Shown: in pieces, positions 1 to 6,124 of the stretch | Position numbering within the stretch: the stretch's first letter is position 1 | Layout of the letters: every line of letters begins with the position of its first letter | From: Lentisphaerota bacterium | GTDB taxonomy: Bacteria > Verrucomicrobiota > Lentisphaeria > Oligosphaerales > Oligosphaeraceae | Direction: 5' to 3' | NCBI GenBank assembly: GCA_012800565.1 | Contig: JAAZIZ010000163.1 | Location: forward strand, 1 to 8,510 | Length of the DNA stretch: 8,510 bases | Position numbers and translations under genes: made by a program | The notes under the pieces: model-generated | What the model saw: the letters and a program-made list of their open reading frames with translations, nothing else | Told to the model about the DNA's origin: nothing | Databases searched by the model: none

Positions 1-110
1 CCTTGCCGGGAGACAAGCCTGCCGCCGCAGCCCCCGGTACGCCCTGGCGCATCCGGGCCATCAATGTCGCTACCGGAGCCAGCAGCGAGAAGACTTTTAT
101 GCTCCAGTGA
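1..110 (+). CDS. C-terminal end of an unidentified protein (partial, 5' end outside window)
   Basis: Reading frame 3 is open from the left edge to a TGA at 108-110 and gives a 35-residue tail with an alanine/proline-rich stretch followed by WRIRAINVATGASSEKTFML. Two things support this as a real gene end: the codons look like those of the other genes, and a strong intrinsic terminator begins 17 bases after the stop, where the end of a transcript would be expected. Frame 1, which is also open here, runs straight through that terminator and is better explained as a spurious extension of the next gene. I do not recognise the family; the tail is too short to assign a function. Confidence concerns the existence of the gene, not its identity. 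Confidence 0.55.
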   Translation, partial: LPGDKPAAAAPGTPWRIRAINVATGASSEKTFMLQ

Positions 111-127
111 CGAACACGCAATTGTTT

Positions 128-172
128 CCCGGGGCGCAGGAAATTCTCGCCCCGGGGTTGTTTTTTCTGTTT
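128..172 (+). terminator. Intrinsic (rho-independent) terminator
   Basis: A perfect 9-bp GC-rich stem (CCCGGGGCG at 128-136 pairing with CGCCCCGGG at 148-156) encloses an 11-base loop and is followed at once by a T-rich tract (158-172, including six consecutive T at 161-166). This is the textbook form of a factor-independent terminator. It lies 17 bases after the stop of the partial gene to its left and ends that transcription unit. Confidence 0.9.
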
Positions 173-254
173 CAGGCTTTATCTTCTTAGTTTCAGTTCT
201 GCAAATGCCATGGCTGGTTTTCAGCGCTGGCAAGCAGTCAGCACCTGAGCCGTT

Positions 255-258
255 GGAG
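255..258 (+). promoter_or_regulatory. Ribosome binding site that decides the start of the first amidohydrolase gene
   Basis: GGAG at 255-258 lies 3 bases before an ATG at 262 and 9 bases before an in-frame ATG at 268. The second spacing is normal for a Shine-Dalgarno site, so 268 is preferred. Both starts leave out the upstream open frame, which overlaps the terminator at 128-172. Confidence 0.55.
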
Positions 259-267
259 AAAATGACT

Positions 268-1029
268 ATGCAGGAGTTGTTTTTTTATGATGCCAACTGT
301 TGTTTGGGACTACCCATGAACGGTGGCAACTATGCCCCTGATGCAGCCGCGCTGCTGCAGGAAATGGATTATTATGGCGTTGGCAAGGCCTTGGTCCGGC
401 ATCTGAATCTCGATCCGGCCGGGGCGGTGCAGACTAATGCCGACCTGGCCAAAATGCTGCGCGCTGACCACAGTGGCCGTCTGCTGGGGGCATGGTGCAT
501 TCTGCCCTCGCAATGCGATGAGATTCCGCCGCCGGAGCAATTCTTTGCCAGCTTCAAGGAGAACCGGATTGCCGCCATCACCCTTTCACCTTTTGCCCAT
601 CGCTACGTCCCCTGCCGCCTGACCCTGGGGAAAATACTCGATGCAGCGGCTGAACGCAAGGTGCCAGTACTGCTGAATGCTTTCGCCGGGCGCTGGGCTG
701 AGCTCTATGACTTTATGGCAGCATTCCCGAATCTGACTACCATCTATCAGGAGGCGGTAGGGAAATGGGGCAGCGACCGCAATATCCGGCCACTGCTAGA
801 GAATTATCCTGGCTTCTACTTTGAGACGGCAGGGTACTGGGTGCCGGAAGGCATTCGGGACCTGGCCGAAAAATATGGCGCCGGGCGCATCGTGTACGGC
901 AGCGGCTTTCCGCGCTACAATCACGGCAACGGGATGCTGCAGCTCAGGCACTCCGGTCTGCCGCAGGAGTCAGTCGCACAAATCGCGGGCGGGAATCTGT
1001 CAGCATTATTGGAGAGGGCGCAACTATGA
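268..1029 (+). CDS. Amidohydrolase-superfamily protein lacking the metal site (probable pseudoenzyme)
   Basis: A 253-residue protein with the shape of an Amidohydro_2-type (metal-dependent hydrolase, TIM-barrel) protein and the same layout as the product of the next gene. Compared by eye with that paralogue, all the conserved active-site positions are changed. The first-strand DxHxH is DANCC (residues 8-12), so both histidines are lost. The later strand histidines become N137 and Q161, the lysine position becomes S107, and the terminal YGTD aspartate becomes G213 in YGSGFP. Such a protein is unlikely to bind the usual divalent metals and may be a regulatory or structural partner, or may act on something else. 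No signal peptide is seen from the chosen start. A longer reading from an ATG at 64 adds 68 residues that run through a terminator, so it is rejected. The gene overlaps the next one by four bases (ATGA), which implies coupled translation in a probable three-gene operon. No convincing promoter is visible between 172 and 255. Fold confidence is good; the substrate is unknown. Confidence 0.85.
   Translation: MQELFFYDANCCLGLPMNGGNYAPDAAALLQEMDYYGVGKALVRHLNLDPAGAVQTNADLAKMLRADHSGRLLGAWCILPSQCDEIPPPEQFFASFKENRIAAITLSPFAHRYVPCRLTLGKILDAAAERKVPVLLNAFAGRWAELYDFMAAFPNLTTIYQEAVGKWGSDRNIRPLLENYPGFYFETAGYWVPEGIRDLAEKYGAGRIVYGSGFPRYNHGNGMLQLRHSGLPQESVAQIAGGNLSALLERAQL
1011..1018 (+). promoter_or_regulatory. 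Shine-Dalgarno site for the second amidohydrolase gene
   Basis: GGAGAGGG at 1011-1018 sits 7 bases before the ATG at 1026. It lies inside the end of the preceding gene and supports the start that overlaps that gene's stop codon. Confidence 0.7.
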
Positions 1030-1844
1030 GCATTTGGACAAAGCAAGGTTCTCTGGCTGAGAAATTCTGGCAGCACGGCAATGCCGGTTTTCCGATCTAT
1101 GACATGCATGGTCACATGGGCAGCCATAACGCCATCTATTTCAAACGCGCTGAAGCTGCCGAGATGGTCGCGCATTTGCTGCGGGCCGGCATCCGCAGGC
1201 TGGTATTTTCCCATCACCATGTTCTGTTCAGCGCTGCATTCCGCAATCAGCAGGTCTGGGAGATTTGCCGCAGTTTTCCCGATACCTTGCGGATGTATGT
1301 CGGCATCAATCCGCACTATCCCGAGATTATCAAGGAAGACCTGGCGCAGTTCGAGCAGTGGCGCCCTTACGCTGTCGGGTTGAAAATCCTGGCCGGATAT
1401 CATCTGATTAATGTCACCGACCAGCGTTATGAATATGCCTTGCAGTTCGCTAACGAGCGGCGCCTGCCGGTGTTGTTCCATACCTGGGGCGGGCGGGGCG
1501 GCTACAATGACGGTCCCTCAATGCTGACTTTGGCCCAGAAATATCCCGGTATCACGTTCTTTATCGGGCACAGTCTGTTCGGTGACTGGGAATATACTGA
1601 GAAGATCATCAAAGAGACACCGGATAACTGCTACTTGGAGCTGACTGCCATTCCGGGCGAGCTGGGGTACATCGAACGCATGGTCGAGCTGGTTGGTTCA
1701 ACCCGGATCATTTACGGCACCGACATGCCCTGGTTCGATGAATTCCAAGGTCTGGGCGGGGTGCTGTCCGCTAAAATCAGCGACACTGACATCAAGAATA
1801 TTCTCTGTGACAACGTGGAACGCCTGCTGGGGCAGGATTGGTAA
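1026..1844 (+). CDS. Amidohydrolase family protein (metal-dependent hydrolase, Amidohydro_2-like)
   Basis: A 272-residue cytoplasmic TIM-barrel hydrolase. The set of superfamily ligands is visible in order: D26-M-H28-G-H30 on the first strand, K120 in a GLK motif, H152 in LFHTWGG, H182 in IGHS, and D233 in YGTDMP near the C-terminus. In this superfamily these residues hold one or two divalent metal ions and activate water for hydrolysis or decarboxylation of cyclic, amide or lactone substrates. Length is normal for the compact Amidohydro_2 type. A strong Shine-Dalgarno site precedes the ATG, which overlaps the TGA of the upstream paralogue. The two genes probably arose by tandem duplication, and only this copy looks catalytically competent. 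The following gene encodes a glycosidase-like protein, so a sugar-derived or sugar-linked substrate is plausible, but the sequence does not reveal it. Related alternatives are a lactonase or a 2-pyrone/decarboxylase-type enzyme. Confidence 0.92.
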   Translation: MSIWTKQGSLAEKFWQHGNAGFPIYDMHGHMGSHNAIYFKRAEAAEMVAHLLRAGIRRLVFSHHHVLFSAAFRNQQVWEICRSFPDTLRMYVGINPHYPEIIKEDLAQFEQWRPYAVGLKILAGYHLINVTDQRYEYALQFANERRLPVLFHTWGGRGGYNDGPSMLTLAQKYPGITFFIGHSLFGDWEYTEKIIKETPDNCYLELTAIPGELGYIERMVELVGSTRIIYGTDMPWFDEFQGLGGVLSAKISDTDIKNILCDNVERLLGQDW

Positions 1845-1846
1845 CG

Positions 1847-1888
1847 CGAGGGCAGAAATGCCGTTTTTGCAGCAGATGCCTGCTCTCG
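1847..1888 (+). other. Intercistronic stem-loop between amidohydrolase and glycosidase-like genes
   Basis: CGAGGGCAG at 1847-1855 can pair with CTGCTCTCG at 1880-1888 over nine pairs with a single G-U wobble, leaving a 24-base loop. It starts three bases after the stop at 1844 and ends 31 bases before the next start. No T tract follows, so it is not an intrinsic terminator; an mRNA-stability or processing element is possible. This is a by-eye reading without an energy calculation. Confidence 0.35.
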
Positions 1889-1904
1889 GTCGAAAACTCA
1901 AATG

Positions 1905-1910
1905 AAGGGG
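1905..1910 (+). promoter_or_regulatory. Ribosome binding site that decides the start of the glycosidase-like gene
   Basis: AAGGGG at 1905-1910 lies after an in-frame ATG at 1902, 3 bases before an ATG at 1914 and 9 bases before an ATG at 1920. The 9-base spacing is the usual one, so 1920 is chosen; 1914 is the main alternative, and 1902 would place the site inside the gene. Confidence 0.55.
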
Positions 1911-1919
1911 AAAATGCGC

Positions 1920-3869
1920 ATGAATTCTCAAGTCATTCCTGACTGGCGGTTGGCACTCGGCGACCTGCGCCGGGAATTAACATATATCTATCCTGCAGAA
2001 ATGCAGACTTGCAGCTGCAGCCATAATGGCGAAGAGCATACCGCGGTCTGGCGGGGGCACCCGCGCGGCGGCGAGGATTTCACAGTTACAGTACGCTGGC
2101 GGGAGAATCCGGACGGGTTGTGCAGCGGCACCCTGGAGTATACCGGATACACGGGCAGTGATTTGATTGAGAGCATACAGTTCCCGGTGTTGGCCGAGCC
2201 GCAAAGCGCAGTCAGCAAAATAATCGTCGCCAGCCGGGATATGGGATACCTGCGCACCATAAAATCGCTGTTCGCAGAATCTTCCCCGCAAGAGATACTG
2301 TACGGCGGCGGGATGCAGTTCTCCGGCATGATGCTGCAGGATGGCAGGTTCCTGTATGTTGACCATCGGGATACGCAGCGGATGGTCAAGATGGCGCAAT
2401 GGGCCCTGGAAGACTCCAAACTAATTTATCGCGGCGTACATCTGTTGCCGGTGATCAATAACCAGCCCAGCCGCGAATACCAGCTACCCTACCAGAGCAG
2501 CTGGGGAAAATTCCGAGGAGGCTGGTTTGATGCCTGCCAGATATATAAACAGTGGGGAAGCAAACAAGCTTGGGCCGCGAAATCGGAACAGGTCAATCCT
2601 TTGCGTAAAATCGGTCTTTGGGTCTGGAATCGCGGCCTGATCAAAGATGTCATGCCGCCAGTGGAAAAACTGCAGCAGGACCTGGGAGATGTGCCGGTGG
2701 CTTTGGACTGGTACTGGTGGCACAGCAATCCTTATGATACTGACTATCCGGAATTCTGGCCTCCGAGAGAAGGCGAGGAGGCTTTCCGCGCCGCCATCCA
2801 GCGCCTGACCCGGCAGAATATCTTCGTGCAGACTTATATCAACGGTGTCTGCTGGGACCTGGATGGGAAAAGCTGGTCCGAGGGCGGAGCGGAAGAAATC
2901 CGCGTCCTGCGTGACGGCACGCCGATGTCGGTGGCCTTTAACCGCTATAACGGACACCGGCTGGGGTACATGTGCGGTGAGGCACCAAAATTCCAGGATA
3001 AGATTTCGGCTCTGGTGGGGAAACTGCGTCGCAGCGGTCTTTCCGGGCAGTATTTGGATATGATCGGTTGCGCGACTTTCCAGCCTTGTTACCATCCGGA
3101 CCATAAACATCCCAAAGGCGGCGGGAATGTCATCTATCAGGGATTCCGGAAGCTGATCAAACGCTTGAAGCAGGAGAATCCCAATTTCCCGCTTACGACC
3201 GAGACCAGCAGCGAAGGTTATATGGACCTGATCGAAGGCTTCATTATCTGTGGCAGTACCTCAGGCGAGCACATGGGACACTTGGAAGGCTTCGAGTACC
3301 TGCCCATGTTCTCGTCTGTATACCACGGCAAAATCGCCCTGTTCGGCAATTATGCCCATCCCGACGGCATTACCCCCTGGGACCCGCTCTGGCCCCCGGA
3401 AGACCGCTGGCAGGAAGAAAAGCCTTGGCACAAGCTTTTTCCGGATCAGTTCTTTTTTGAGTTGTCCCGCACCTTGATTTGGGGTGCGCAGCCGATGGTC
3501 TGCAACATCACTCTGGAACTTTGTAATAATCCGGAATTCGCGGAAATCTACCAGTTCATCCTTGATACGGCCCGGTTCTATCATCAGAACCTTAAGTATC
3601 TGTTTGACGGTGAAATGCTCTCGCCCGATGGTTTCCAATGCAAAACCTGGCCGGTGAAATTCCTGGCCCGGATGATCTTCACCAAACAAGGTACTGAGCG
3701 CACCGGAACTCTGCCCATGCCCGCAGTGTTGCACAGCTGCTGGCGGGCACCAGATGGCAGCAAAGCACTGTTCCTGGCTAACTACACCGGAGAACCGCAA
3801 CCATGGCAATGGAAGCATCTGCATGGTACCGTGGACGCACACTGCTATGAACGCATAATTCTGGAATAA
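1920..3869 (+). CDS. Glycoside-hydrolase-like protein (DUF6259-type TIM barrel)
   Basis: A 649-residue protein resembling the DUF6259 glycosidase-like family, known mainly from Lentisphaerota and related bacteria; the family is recalled, not searched. By inspection there is an N-terminal beta-rich region (about 1-225), then a probable TIM barrel (about 230-560) with aromatic and acidic motifs typical of glycosidase clefts: LDWYWWH at 262-268, QYLDMIG at 377-383 and TTETSSEG at 426-433. A C-terminal beta-sandwich-like part (about 575-649) contains FLANYTGEP. D380 with E428 or E432 are the most likely catalytic acids, by analogy with retaining alpha-glycosidases of clan-D type; this is inference. 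There is no signal peptide or membrane segment, so the protein should act in the cytoplasm on an imported oligosaccharide or sugar conjugate. It lies 75 bases after the amidohydrolase gene on the same strand and is probably the third gene of that operon. The exact reaction cannot be read from the sequence. Confidence 0.85.
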   Translation: MNSQVIPDWRLALGDLRRELTYIYPAEMQTCSCSHNGEEHTAVWRGHPRGGEDFTVTVRWRENPDGLCSGTLEYTGYTGSDLIESIQFPVLAEPQSAVSKIIVASRDMGYLRTIKSLFAESSPQEILYGGGMQFSGMMLQDGRFLYVDHRDTQRMVKMAQWALEDSKLIYRGVHLLPVINNQPSREYQLPYQSSWGKFRGGWFDACQIYKQWGSKQAWAAKSEQVNPLRKIGLWVWNRGLIKDVMPPVEKLQQDLGDVPVALDWYWWHSNPYDTDYPEFWPPREGEEAFRAAIQRLTRQNIFVQTYINGVCWDLDGKSWSEGGAEEIRVLRDGTPMSVAFNRYNGHRLGYMCGEAPKFQDKISALVGKLRRSGLSGQYLDMIGCATFQPCYHPDHKHPKGGGNVIYQGFRKLIKRLKQENPNFPLTTETSSEGYMDLIEGFIICGSTSGEHMGHLEGFEYLPMFSSVYHGKIALFGNYAHPDGITPWDPLWPPEDRWQEEKPWHKLFPDQFFFELSRTLIWGAQPMVCNITLELCNNPEFAEIYQFILDTARFYHQNLKYLFDGEMLSPDGFQCKTWPVKFLARMIFTKQGTERTGTLPMPAVLHSCWRAPDGSKALFLANYTGEPQPWQWKHLHGTVDAHCYERIILE

Positions 3870-4113
3870 ATACGCGACTGACAGAAAAGGAGAAAAACAG
3901 CCCAAAGAAACCGGAAGTGTAAACTTACCCGCTTTGATATTGTCCCCGAAAGCACCCAATTTCGAGAAAATGTCAATTTTCGTTCACATTCGGCGGTGGA
4001 AAATCTTGTAAAATTGCATTTCTGTGTCAAATTGAGTGAATGCCTGATTCGGATCGCGTTTTTTTCAGGATTTTCCGGATGCCGTGCAGAGTTAATTTTT
4101 AAGGTAGCATACA
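3870..4113 (+). other. AT-rich intergenic region with repeated GAAAAT/ATTTTC boxes
   Basis: These 244 bases hold no supported gene. The hexamer GAAAAT occurs at 3966-3971 and 3999-4004, and its complement ATTTTC at 3976-3981 and 4070-4075. The first two copies form a six-bp inverted repeat around a GTCA spacer, immediately upstream of a possible -35 element, which is the arrangement of a repressor or activator site. A run of seven T occurs at 4059-4065, but no GC-rich stem precedes it, so I see no clear terminator for the gene to the left. The base composition is visibly more AT-rich than the flanking genes. Confidence 0.45.
3983..4012 (+). promoter_or_regulatory. Candidate sigma-70-type promoter for the GTPase cluster
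   Basis: TTCACA at 3983-3988 (five of six matches to TTGACA) is followed after 18 bases by TGTAAA at 4007-4012 (four of six matches to TATAAT). The overlapping TAAAAT at 4009-4014 is a better -10 match but has a 20-base spacing. It would drive the FHA-GTPase gene, leaving an untranslated leader of roughly 95 bases. The match is weak and the promoter consensus of this organism is unknown. Confidence 0.25.
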
Positions 4114-6030
4114 ATGGGTGTAGGACCATCGTGTTTTGTTCGGGTAACCTGTCCGAATCAAGCTCCTGTGTTGCATCATGTCAGCAGTTTTCCCTGCCGC
4201 ATAGGACGGGTGCAAGGCAATGAGATAGTGATCCCCGACAGGTCGATTTCCAGTTTGCATGCTGTTCTGGAGCTGCATGGTGGAGATCAGATTCAGATTG
4301 AAGACCAATGGAGCACCAACGGCATTTACCTGGATACCCGCCGGGTCAGTCAGCTGCTGGTCAACCGGCTGCTGCGTCTGAACCTGGGAAATGTCCGGGT
4401 CGATCTGGCCTTGAACGTCGAAGATTTCGCCAGTATTCCCGTCGATACTCCCAGTCAGGATGGTGTGCAACCGGTTAAAAAGTACCCTACTTCGCATAGT
4501 TCCAGACTGTCTAAACCCTCACTGTCCCGGACAGATGTGCTGAAGCTGGCCGCCAAGCCCGGCGTCGGGAAAGGGTCCTGGATTGCGGGGGACTCGCCTG
4601 CGGCTACCATCTCCCGTGTCGCCGGCAGCGGGCGGCGCGGCATTGTCTGCCCGCATTGCTGGCACCGTTTTGACATCGACGAATTCCTGTTCATTGCCAG
4701 GCATCAGAGTCTGATAGGCGATCCGGTTCTGGGCAGCGATGCTCAGCAGCGATTCCTGCCCTCGCGTTTCACTTTGGAGGGCAATGCCTTGGATGCCACC
4801 GGCACCAGCTGTCCTGACATGGCCTGTCCGCGTTGTCATCTGCGCATTCCCCAGGCGGCCAGTGAAATGCCCCCGCTATTCCTGTCCATCGTTGGGGCGA
4901 CATCCAGCGGGAAGTCGTATTTTCTGACCAGTCTGTCCTGGGAGTTGCGCAACACTTTGTCCCGGAACTTTGCCATCTCCTTTACTGATACTGATGCAGT
5001 CAACAACCAGATGCTCAATGATTTTGAGGAGACGATCTTCCTGAACAGCGATCAGGATTCGCTGGTCGCATTGCGCAAGACCGAACTGCAGGGTGAGCTG
5101 TACAACCAGGTCTTGCTGGACAATATGCTCATCAACCTGCCCAAGCCCTTTATGTTCACGGTGACTCCGGCGGAGCATCACCCGAATTATAAGGAGGTGC
5201 GCGACAAGATGTCCCGCACCCTGGTGCTCTACGACAATGCCGGCGAGCATTTTGAGCCCGGGATGGACTCGGTTGACAATCCCACCACCCAGCATCTGCT
5301 GCATTCTGATACCATTTTTTTCCTCTTTGATCCGACCAAGGATGTACGTTTTCGCCGTCTGCTGCCAGACAGCGACGACCCGCAATTATCGGCCAAGGCC
5401 CGGGTGCAGCGGCAGGAGATTATCCTGACTGAGATGATCAACCGCATCAAGAAATACTCTGGTCTGCGTTCCGGGCGCAAGACTGGCAAGACGCTCATTG
5501 TCATAGTCTCTAAGTGCGATATCTGGAAACATCTGCTGAAAGTTGAGCTGCCTGATGAGCCTTGGCAATGGGAGAATCAGTACAACACTTGCGTTCTGGA
5601 TGTGAACCTGATCAAGAATGTTTCCTATCAATTGCGGGAACTGCTGGAGAGTATTTGTCCGGAACTCGTTTCCACTGCCGAGTCGTTTGCCGGCGAGGTC
5701 TTGTATCTGCCCAATAGTGCTCTGGGACACAGTCCGGAATTGAACGATGAGACTGGCATGATCGGCATCCAGCCCTGCAAGGTCCGGCCATTCTGGGGCA
5801 CTATTCCGATGCTGTACTTCTTTTATCAGAGAGGGTTTATCCCCTGTGTTCCCGATGACAGCCGGCTCAAAAAGCCGGAAAGCAAGTTTGAAATCCAGCT
5901 TTCGGGTGATATCTATTTCGTTACTGTTCCAGGAAGAAAAAAGCCCCTGCAGGTGCCGCTGTCTTACGCCGGCTGGCAAATTCAGGTGCCCAATACCGAT
6001 CAGTGGTTCACCATTCCCCCCGAACCCTGA
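4114..6030 (+). CDS. FHA domain–zinc ribbon–GTPase protein
   Basis: A 638-residue cytoplasmic protein with three visible modules. Residues about 22-100 form an FHA (phosphothreonine-peptide-binding) domain with GR at 31-32, SSLH at 46-49 and NG at 69-70. After a polar linker, two cysteine knuckles (CPHC, 179-182, and CPRC, 238-241) suggest a zinc ribbon split by about 55 residues. Residues about 254-575 form a TRAFAC-like GTPase: P-loop GATSSGKS at 261-268, the Walker B/G3 DNAGE at 374-378, the guanine-specificity motif SKCD at 466-469 and a G5-like NSAL at 534-537. The last 60 residues are beta-rich and unassigned. The layout resembles the double-GTPase/DO-GTPase-type proteins that accompany GAP1 proteins. 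It probably works as a nucleotide switch that responds to Ser/Thr phosphorylation; no kinase lies in the window. The start has a modest AAGG nine bases upstream (4101-4104) and opens a new transcription unit. Confidence 0.9.
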   Translation: MGVGPSCFVRVTCPNQAPVLHHVSSFPCRIGRVQGNEIVIPDRSISSLHAVLELHGGDQIQIEDQWSTNGIYLDTRRVSQLLVNRLLRLNLGNVRVDLALNVEDFASIPVDTPSQDGVQPVKKYPTSHSSRLSKPSLSRTDVLKLAAKPGVGKGSWIAGDSPAATISRVAGSGRRGIVCPHCWHRFDIDEFLFIARHQSLIGDPVLGSDAQQRFLPSRFTLEGNALDATGTSCPDMACPRCHLRIPQAASEMPPLFLSIVGATSSGKSYFLTSLSWELRNTLSRNFAISFTDTDAVNNQMLNDFEETIFLNSDQDSLVALRKTELQGELYNQVLLDNMLINLPKPFMFTVTPAEHHPNYKEVRDKMSRTLVLYDNAGEHFEPGMDSVDNPTTQHLLHSDTIFFLFDPTKDVRFRRLLPDSDDPQLSAKARVQRQEIILTEMINRIKKYSGLRSGRKTGKTLIVIVSKCDIWKHLLKVELPDEPWQWENQYNTCVLDVNLIKNVSYQLRELLESICPELVSTAESFAGEVLYLPNSALGHSPELNDETGMIGIQPCKVRPFWGTIPMLYFFYQRGFIPCVPDDSRLKKPESKFEIQLSGDIYFVTVPGRKKPLQVPLSYAGWQIQVPNTDQWFTIPPEP

Positions 6031-6055
6031 AGCGTGGACGGCAGGATGAGGCCCG

Positions 6056-6099
6056 GCTCCGGTACTGCCCTGCACCAGCCGGAGCAGCGCTCAGGCTGC
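6056..6099 (+). other. Two overlapping hairpins between the GTPase and GAP1-N2 genes
   Basis: In the 94-base gap between stop (6030) and start (6125), GCTCCGG at 6056-6062 can pair with CCGGAGC at 6079-6085, and GCAGC at 6084-6088 with GCTGC at 6095-6099. The two stems share bases 6084-6085 and so compete at their junction. Neither is followed by a T tract. They could tune expression of the downstream gene, whose own Shine-Dalgarno site is poor (AGGA at 6105-6108 is 16 bases from the ATG). Confidence 0.3.
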
Positions 6100-6124
6100 A
6101 AAGCAGGAAATTATTACCTGAGTT

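Noticed and set aside
64..267. A longer start for the first amidohydrolase gene, adding 68 residues that include a hydrophobic segment resembling a signal peptide or membrane anchor.
   Set aside because: The extension overlaps the end of the upstream gene and reads through a perfect intrinsic terminator (128-172). Its translation is unlike the family N-terminus, and a good ribosome binding site lies at 255-258.
3261..3959. A 232-codon antisense open frame opposite the end of the glycosidase-like gene.
   Set aside because: It is the mirror of conserved glycosidase-like coding sequence and lacks a ribosome binding site or any known motif.
3992..4017. A sigma-54-type promoter suggested by GG and GC dinucleotides.
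   Set aside because: The GG at 3998-3999 and GC at 4016-4017 are 16 bases apart instead of the required 10.
4038..4066. A possible terminator for the glycosidase-like gene, based on the T run at 4059-4065.
   Set aside because: The only preceding pairing is a 4-bp GAAT/ATTC stem (4038-4050), which is too weak and too AT-rich, and it lies almost 200 bases after the stop.
3845..4129. A 94-codon open frame on the minus strand filling the intergenic region before the FHA-GTPase gene.
   Set aside because: It has no Shine-Dalgarno site, overlaps both neighbouring genes at their ends, has no recognisable motif, and is explained by the AT-rich non-coding sequence.
5386..6075. A 229-codon antisense open frame opposite the C-terminal part of the GTPase gene.
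   Set aside because: The + strand frame carries clear G4 and G5 motifs and coherent protein sequence; the antisense translation has no domain character and no start signal.
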